From Callipepla californica brunnescens (lineage: Eukaryota; Chordata; Aves; Galliformes; Odontophoridae), in assembly GCA_023055505.1 (NCBI GenBank), contig JALIRH010000030.1, positions 8,986,001-9,050,000 of the forward strand: a stretch of DNA of 64,000 nt. The letters run 5' to 3'. Below are positions 54,841 through 64,000 of the stretch, piece after piece. The notes beneath the pieces are model-generated. The model worked only from the letters and a program-made list of their open reading frames with translations. It was not told the DNA's origin and made no database searches. Made by a program: the position numbers and the translations under genes. Every line of letters starts with the position of its first letter. Position 1 is the stretch's first letter.

Positions 54841-55340
54841 CTGTACTTCAGTTTGTTTTGTTTCAGGGAGGACAGCAGATGCACCAAGCACATGTTCTGC
54901 AGCCTCCCTGTTTCTCCAGGGGGTGGGAACAATGTTTCCTGTCAATTTGTAAGTGCAGAGTGAGCACCTGACAGAAGTTTCTCACCCGGGAGCCAGGAAA
55001 TCATTGGCTTTGGCAGTTTGGCACACAATGAGTTGTACCATTACTGCTCGAAATCTCCACTCTTTGCTGCCTGAACTGCACGCTCAGCTTCCCAGATTTG
55101 AGCTGGGCTGGCACTGACATTTGTGCTGCAGTATTTGTGACAAAGAGTTTGCCAGATATCCTAAGGACCAGTTGGAATTAATGTACACAGACGGGCTGGC
55201 ATTATTCATTCATGGATCAGCTTTTTCCTGGGAGTGGTGGGGCTGATGCCCTCTGGGCACTCTTTGTTCTGACTTCAGGCCTTACCATTCCTCAGGAGGT
55301 AGACGGGGGAAATGGGAAGCTGTTTTCTGCTCTGTGCTGA
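54841..55340. other. Segment unique to the ZK5 side
   Basis: It replaces the outer arm found in P1 right and P2 left. No other copy is visible in the window and no gene or repeat is recognised. Confidence 0.5.
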
Positions 55341-58152
<2,812 letters not shown>

Positions 58153-59320
58153 AAATGCTGAGTGTGGGAAGAGCTTCAGATGGAGTTCTGATTTAAAAGT
58201 ACACAGACGCATCCATACAGGAGAGAAGCCATACAAGTACTCTGAGTGTGAGAAGAGCTTTAGAAGCAGTTCTCATCTCAAATACCACAAGAATATCTAC
58301 ACCACTGACAGACTGTAGAAGCACCTTCTGAATATGAGAACCTTTAGAAGCAGTTCCAGCCACGTTTCCTACCAGCACATGCACTCTGCAGACAGAGCCT
58401 GCAATGCCCCAGACATGGAATAGCTTCAACCAGAGCCACAGCCTGGTTACCCACTGTGGCTGTGTGTGGTGATGAACCACACAGTTCCCTTGTCCCAAGC
58501 GCGAGATGAGCTCCAACCACTGCTCGAACCCGGATCACATAGAAAGAGATCCACTCAGGGCAGGGACCACAGAAATGCCAGCACCGCAGGAAGAGCTTCA
58601 TCCAGAGCTCTGTCCACATTGAATATTGCCCAGTGCTCGTGAGGGGAATGCCCTGCAAGCGTCTGTGCTGCAGGAAGAATTTCTCTCAGGCCTGATTTCT
58701 CATTTCTCATCGGAAAACCCCCAGTACTGAGACCTTGAGAATGCTGGAGAACTCAGCATGAGAGAGACCCAGATGCTTCTCCCCCCACAGGAAGTGTTTG
58801 CAAAGGAGATGGCTTCACTGGAACCCTCTGCAGAAATGACTTTATCCAGGAGCTTCAGATTTCCTTTCCTTGCTAACAAAAGAAATTCACTCACCATGCC
58901 TTCTTTTCTCCTCTGCTCTTCCTGCAAGCAGCTTTTGGATGCCATCTCCTAAGGAAAATCAGCTGTGTACGGATGTTCTGTGTGTCTGTGTGCATGTGCT
59001 GCTCTCAGAAGTTTCTGAGTGCACTGATGCATGAAATACAAGTGTCAGGAAAGCAGTAACGTGGCTCGTGGAATTGTTCTGAAAATAACCTGTAGTTGAA
59101 GGGGAAGGGGGTGAATAAAGTAGGAGAGTTGTTCTGGAGCCAATCTCAATGCATCTTGCTTTTTGTTCTAAAAATAAAAGACCACTTGTGGATTGAGGAA
59201 TGGTACAAGGAAGTTTGATTTTCATGCTGACTCCAGTCCACTTTTTGCAACACAGGGAGGCATTTCTTTCACACAAGCAATGTCATCCTTTTTCACAGAA
59301 TTGCACATTGCCTCTATTCC
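58153..59320 (+). other. ZK5 3' region: out-of-frame fingers, fossil fingers, poly(A) signal
   Basis: The finger remains end about 58317, followed by the same decayed finger text as in the other copies. AATAAA is at 59114-59119. Confidence 0.6.
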
Positions 59321-59630
59321 TCTTCCCAAACAAACAAACACAGTGAGGTCAGTTTTTCATTTTTGCTCACTGAAATATTATTAAAAATTAACTGCTGATT
59401 TCACCCCCCCATATTTTGTCACACACCATGTCTAGCTGCATTAGGGTTAGGAATAATCACTTTCTTTCCTCTCCCCCTGTACCTTCTTTCCCTGTGCTTT
59501 GGGGAAGATAAACCTTCTTTAGTGGATATGAGTACCTACACACCTATGACTGCAGTGCGCAGTCAGAAGGAACAGGAGCATTTCAAATGCCAAAATAGGT
59601 TGTTTTCCTTGTGGTGGTGGGATGGTGGTT
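59321..59630. other. Deletion junction and spacer downstream of ZK5
   Basis: At about 59328 the text jumps from cttcccaaa directly to caaacaaacacagtg. About 820 bp present after ZK3 (36330-37150), including the conserved downstream block, are missing here. The spacer carries no recognised gene. Confidence 0.65.
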
Positions 59631-59633
59631 TAA

Positions 59634-60030
59634 ACGGTTTACCAGGCTGGTTTGGCCCGGTTCTGTGACGATTGGTGCACAGGACCACGGACCCACTCCC
59701 CAGGAAAGCGGAAGGAGGAGAGGGAAAAGGGAGAAGGGAGATGGGTTTGAAAACAAAGCAGCAGCAACAACCTGAGGAGGAAAGCTAATTTACAAAATGA
59801 GTTATCAGGATGCAAAATAATACAATATAATACAATATAATTGGAATGGAGGCTCACGAATCAGATCAAATGAGCAAGAGAAAGAATGTCCGATAAACCG
59901 AAGGCCTTACGCTAATGCTGAAGGCGGACGGCTGCAACAAACACCCACTGCTACAGCAGTTGTGTGTACTGCCAAGGCTCAGAAGGGCACACGTAGTCCT
60001 TGTGTCGATAGGGTCTCCTTGTGACCCTGT
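59634..60030 (-). repeat. Antisense partial ERV-L LTR (3' half)
   Basis: Paralogue of 8581-9020 and 37435-37880. It is interrupted at about 60037 by the sense ERV-L LTR. Confidence 0.75.
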
Positions 60031-60037
60031 AGGGAGT

Positions 60038-60609
60038 TGTCATGGTTTTATGATTTTTGGTACTGGTATTCCACATCACAACATCATGTATTGCATTAAG
60101 ATTTAAAGAGCTAATACTCCAGCTCCATAGATCATTGATAATTCCAGGTATACCTGTCTCAGAAGAGAAGAAGCACTACATTCCCCAGAGGACTTTGTGA
60201 TGCTTTGTATTTTTACGTGTTTTCCGCTCAGAGGGAACAGAGAAAAACTCTCTGCGGTCACGGGACATGCTCTTTCCTTTGGGATCGTCTCAGCAGTGGG
60301 TGCTCGCTGCCGTATCGCCTTCAGCGTTAGCGTAAGGCCTTCGGTTTATCGGACACTCTCTTTCTCATTTTATTTGATTTATTGGCCTCGATTCCAATTG
60401 TATTGTATTATATTTTGTTATTTTACTTTCTGATATCTTATTTGGTAGATTAGCTTTCCTCCTCGGATCGTTGCCGCTGTTTTGCTTCTAGGCCCATCTC
60501 CCTTTTCCCTTTTCCCTTTTTCCTTCCCCTTTCCTGGGGCGTGGATCCGTGGGTCCCCCGCACCAATCGTCACGGAACCGGGCCGATCCAGCCCAGTAAA
60601 CCGTTGACA
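60038..60609 (+). repeat. 5' LTR of ERV-L copy D (572 bp)
   Basis: TGTCATGG start and TTGACA end. It is close to 2525-3086 over its length. Confidence 0.9.
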
Positions 60610-60613
60610 TCAT

Positions 60614-60631
60614 TGGCGCCCAACGTGGGGC
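60614..60631 (+). other. Primer-binding site, tRNA-Lys
   Basis: TGGCGCCCAACGTGGGGC, 18 bases complementary to the 3' end of tRNA-Lys. It lies 4 bases after the LTR. The leader then contains AGCCGGGC (60646-60653), which equals the complement of the first eight bases of the same tRNA. Confidence 0.88.
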
Positions 60632-60822
60632 AAACGAGCTGCCTTAGCCGGGCAGAGACATACTTTTAGAGTGAATCTCTGTCTCTTGTTAGCAAGCTTA
60701 TCTGTACTGCAGGTGCTGTACGGCATAACACGACCTTGAAGTCTGGGCGTACTGCCAGTTGTTCTGGGATATCTGTAAACTTTTTTGGGTACTGCTAGCT
60801 TGTTTTAGTAAAGAAAAAAAAA

Positions 60823-61410
60823 ATGTTCTCGCTTTTTAAACTGCTCTTAAGGGGGCTGCATTTCATTGTTTTTTCCCTTTTAATGCTCAAATCATACTGG
60901 GACCTTTTCCCTGAGCACCTGCAAGATCCTGAGAACCTAAGCAGATATTTGAGACAAGGATGTTGCGGCTCAGACAGATCTGAGGAGGCCCAAATTATTT
61001 GGGGTCTGGCTTATGCCAATCGGACCTTATTCAATACTATCCCAGAGAGGCATAGAGTTTCTGAAATAGAGTGAGAGAGTCTCCAAGCCGAGAGAGATAG
61101 TGTCCAGATCCAGAAAGAGAGTCTTTTAGCTGACAGTCAGACTCTCCTGACCACTTCAGACAGCCTCCAGTCTGATCAAGACACCCTCCAGACCAAGCAA
61201 TTCACTTTTCAGTTTGAGAAAGACGCCCTCCAGCCTGAAAGAGATACCCTCCAGTCCGAACTTAACAACCCTCAGTCTCAACAAGATGCTCTCCAATCTG
61301 AGCAAGATGCCCTCCAACCTGAAAGAGACACTCTCCAGTCTGAACGAGACGTCCTCCTGTCTGAACGGTATTCCTTCAGAACTGAGCGAGGTGCCTACCA
61401 GCCACAATAG
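60823..61410 (+). pseudogene. gag: ERV-L gag-like ORF plus heptad repeat (copy D)
   Basis: ATG 60823, 83 codons to TGA 61072-61074, then 111 further codons in the same frame with the DxLQxER heptad repeat to TAG 61408-61410. It has the same two stops as the 3335-3922 copy. There is no capsid or zinc-knuckle domain. Confidence 0.75.
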
Positions 61411-64000
61411 CCCCTGCCCCCCAGCCAGGTGGGGGAAAGGGATAATAGAGTGTATTGGACTGTGTGGATTCAACGGCCTGGCACATCAGAAACACAAAAA
61501 TAAAAGGCATTAGTGGACACTGGTGCACAATGCACTCTAATGCCCTCAAGTCACCAAGGGACAGAATTAATCCATATTTCTGGGGTGACTGGGGGTTCAC
61601 AAGAGTTGACCATGACTCACTCACCTTTTAATAGCTTCATATGTCGAGTGCGTAAAGCCAGTGGAGAATGGAGGCTGACGGTAGATTACCGTGGCCTGAA
61701 TGAAGTCACACCCCCACTGAGTGCTGCTGTGCCGGACATGCTTCAACTCCAGTACGAACTGGAGTCAAAAGCAGCCAAGTGGTATGCCACCGTTGACATT
61801 GCCAATGCCTTCTTTTCAATTCCTCTGGCCACAGAATGCAGGCTGCAGTTTGCCTTCACCTGGAGGGGAGTTCAGTACACCTGGAACCGTTTGCCCCAGG
61901 GGTGCAGTCACAGCCCAACCATTTGCCATGGGTTGATCCAAACTGCATTGGAACAGGGCGGTGCTCCTGAGCACTTACAAGACACTGATGACATCATTGT
62001 GTGGGGCAATACAGCAGGGGAAGTTTTTGAGAAAGGAGAGAGAATAATTCAGATCCTCCTGTGAGCTGGCTTCGCTATTAAGCGAAGCAAAGTGAAAGGG
62101 CCTGCACAGGAAATTCAGTTCCTAGGAATAAAGTGGCAAGATGGACGTCGTCACATCCCAACAGATGTGATTGACAAAATCATTGCTGTGTCTCCACCCA
62201 CTAGTAAGACAGAGACCCAAGCTTTTCTGGGTGTAGTGGGCTTTTGGAGAATGCATGTTCCAAACTACAGTCTCATTGTGAGCCCTCTCTTTCGGGTGAC
62301 GCGGAAGAAGAATGATTTTGTATGGGGTCCTGAGCAGCAGCAGGCTTTTGAGCAAATTAAGCAGGAGATAGCCCGTGCCGTGGCCCTGGGGCCAGTGCGG
62401 ACGGGACAGGATGTAAAGAACATCCTCTACACTGCTGCTGGAAAGGAAGGTCCCACTTGGAGTTTGTGGCAAAGAGCTTCTGGAGAGACCCGAGGCCGAC
62501 CCCTTGGATTCTGGAGTCGAGCATACAGGGGGTCTGAGGAGCGCTACACTCCAACTGAGAAGGAAATCTTAGCCGCGTACGAGGGAGTTCGAGCTGCTTC
62601 CGAAGTAATCGGTACTGAAGCGCAGCTCCTTCTGGCACCTCGACTGCCAGTGCTGAACTGGATGTTCAAAGGAAAGGTTCCCTCTACCCATCATGCTACT
62701 GATGCCACTTGGAGTAAGTGCATTGCGCTGATTACACAGCGAGCTCGGATGGGGAACCTCAGTCATCCAGGAATCCTAGAAGTGATCATGGACTGGCCTG
62801 AAGGTAAAAAGTTTGGAACAACACCAGCAGAGGAGGTGTCACGTGCTAAAGAGGCCCCGCCATACAGTGAATTACCAGACAATGAAAAGAGATATGCCCT
62901 GTTCACGGATGGATCATGTCGTATTTTGGGAAAACACCGCAGATGGAAATCTGCTGTGTGGAGTCCCACACGACAAGTTGCAGAGGCCACTGAAGGAAAA
63001 GGAGAATCAAGCCAATTTGCAGAGGTAAAGGCTGTCCAGCTGGCCTTAGATGTTGCTGAACGAGAGAGGTGGCCAGTGCTTTATCTTTACACTGACTCAT
63101 GGATGGTGGCAAATGCCTTATGGGGGTGGTTACAGCAATGGGAACAAAATGGCTGGCAACGGAGGGGTAAACCTATTTGGGCTGCTGAACTGTGGAAAGA
63201 TATTGCTGCCCGAGTAAAGAATATGGTTGTAAAGGTGCGCCATGTAGATGCTCATGCTCCTAAAAGCCGAGCAACTGAAGAACAACAGAATAACCATCAG
63301 GTAGATAGAGCTGCCAAAGTTAAGATGGCTCAAGTAGACCTGGACTGGCAACACAAGAGTGAATTATTTTTAGCTCGATGGGCCCATGAGACCTCGGGCC
63401 ATCAAGGAAGAGATGCAACATATATGTGGGCTAGAGACCGAGGGGTGGACTTAACTATGGATGCTATTGCACAGGTTATCCATGACTGTGATACCTGCGC
63501 CACACTTAAACAAGCCAAGAGGATGAAACCTCTTTGGGGGGAAGGGCGATGGCAAAAGTATAAATATGGGGAGGAGTGGCTGGTAGATTATATCACCTTG
63601 CCACGATCTTGCAATGGTAAACATTATGTGCTCACCATGGTGGAAGCAACCACTGGGTGGCTTGAAATATATGCAGTACCCCATGCTATTGCCCGAAACA
63701 CCATTCTAGGTCTCGAGAAACAAGTCCTATGGCGACATGGTACTCCAGAAAGAATTGAGTCTGATAATGGGACTCATTTCAAAAATTCTCTTGTAAATAC
63801 TTGGGCCAAAGATCATGGCATTGAGTGGATTTATCATATCCCCTATAACGCACCAGCTTCTGGTAAGATTGAAAGATACAATGGGTTGCTAAAAACCACG
63901 TTGAAAGCAATGGGTGGCGGAACGTTTAAGCATTGGGAGAAACATTTCGCCGAAGCCACCTGGTTGGTCAACACTCGAGGATCCATCAATCGCGATGGTC
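61411..64000 (+). pseudogene. pol: ERV-L protease-pol (copy D), nearly intact, truncated by window edge
   Basis: The frame follows the gag UAG in phase. TAA at 61501-61503 (Tyr in the 3941 copy) precedes the protease motif ALVDTGAQCTLM. The RT YIDD motif reads DTDD (61981-61992): both catalytic Asp remain, but Tyr and Ile are lost. TGA at 62062-62064 replaces a CGA Arg. From 62065 the frame is open for 645 codons to the edge, covering the RT connection, RNase H (FTDGS, QFAEV, YTDSW), integrase HHCC (HETSGHQG...CDTC) and the integrase core with ESDNG and GKIERYNG, so its Glu is present. It is best described as a recently decayed pol. Confidence 0.93.

Larger units (their letters stand above)
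60038..64000 (+). mobile_element. ERV-L provirus (copy D), runs off the window
   Basis: Order: LTR 60038-60609, primer site 60614-60631 for tRNA-Lys, gag-like ORF, heptad repeat, UAG, protease and pol to the edge. The 5' end sits inside the antisense LTR. It shares with the 2525-5330 copy the gag architecture and the protease-RT deletion, but not the captured tRNA. Confidence 0.93.

Overview
The window is nuclear DNA from a bird, most likely a galliform. It carries CR1 LINE fragments, ERV-L type endogenous retroviruses and a cluster of short KRAB C2H2 zinc-finger genes with spliced, GT-AG exons. There is no bacterial or viral-genome layout. Species and chromosome cannot be fixed from the sequence alone.

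The dominant structure is an amplified array of one KRAB zinc-finger (KZNF) locus in alternating orientation, here called ZK1 to ZK5: ZK1 (+, about 5.3-6.5 kb), ZK2 (-, 18.8-20.6 kb), ZK3 (+, 33.1-35.3 kb), ZK4 (-, 47.1-49.2 kb) and ZK5 (+, 56.3-58.3 kb). ZK2/ZK3 and ZK4/ZK5 are head to head around two large palindromes (P1 about 26.9-32.1 kb, P2 about 50.2-55.4 kb). Each palindrome carries GC-rich blocks that look like promoters with a non-coding first exon. ZK1/ZK2 and ZK3/ZK4 are tail to tail across a spacer made of an antisense LTR, CR1, a deleted ERV-L, a solo LTR and more CR1. The repeat period is about 28.3-28.9 kb. ZK2 (319 aa, 3 fingers), ZK3 (480 aa, 10 fingers) and ZK5 (340 aa, 5 fingers) have phase-compatible exons. 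ZK1 and ZK4 are pseudogenes.

Both edges of the window are ERV-L. At the left, a provirus pol (1-2395) runs into an LTR that directly starts a second provirus (to 5330), whose truncated RT is fused to ZK1. At the right (60038 to the edge) a related provirus has a pol frame open for 645 codons to the window end. These ERV-Ls have a small Gag-like ORF followed by a 21-bp/heptad repeat, then a UAG and an in-frame protease, with no conventional capsid or nucleocapsid. One copy carries a complete reverse-transcribed tRNA-Lys(CUU) at its primer-binding site.

A separate 5.4-kb provirus (21562-26956) with tRNA-Ser primer site, an intact 537-codon gag and no pol lies in intron 1 of ZK2, antisense to it. 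Its 5-bp target duplication is proved by three empty paralogous sites in this window. Biologically, the region looks like a KRAB zinc-finger array that diversifies by whole-finger gain and loss and by palindrome recombination while being invaded and cut by ERV-L and other retroelements. KRAB proteins are generally silencers of retroelements; whether these bind the ERV-Ls around them is speculation.
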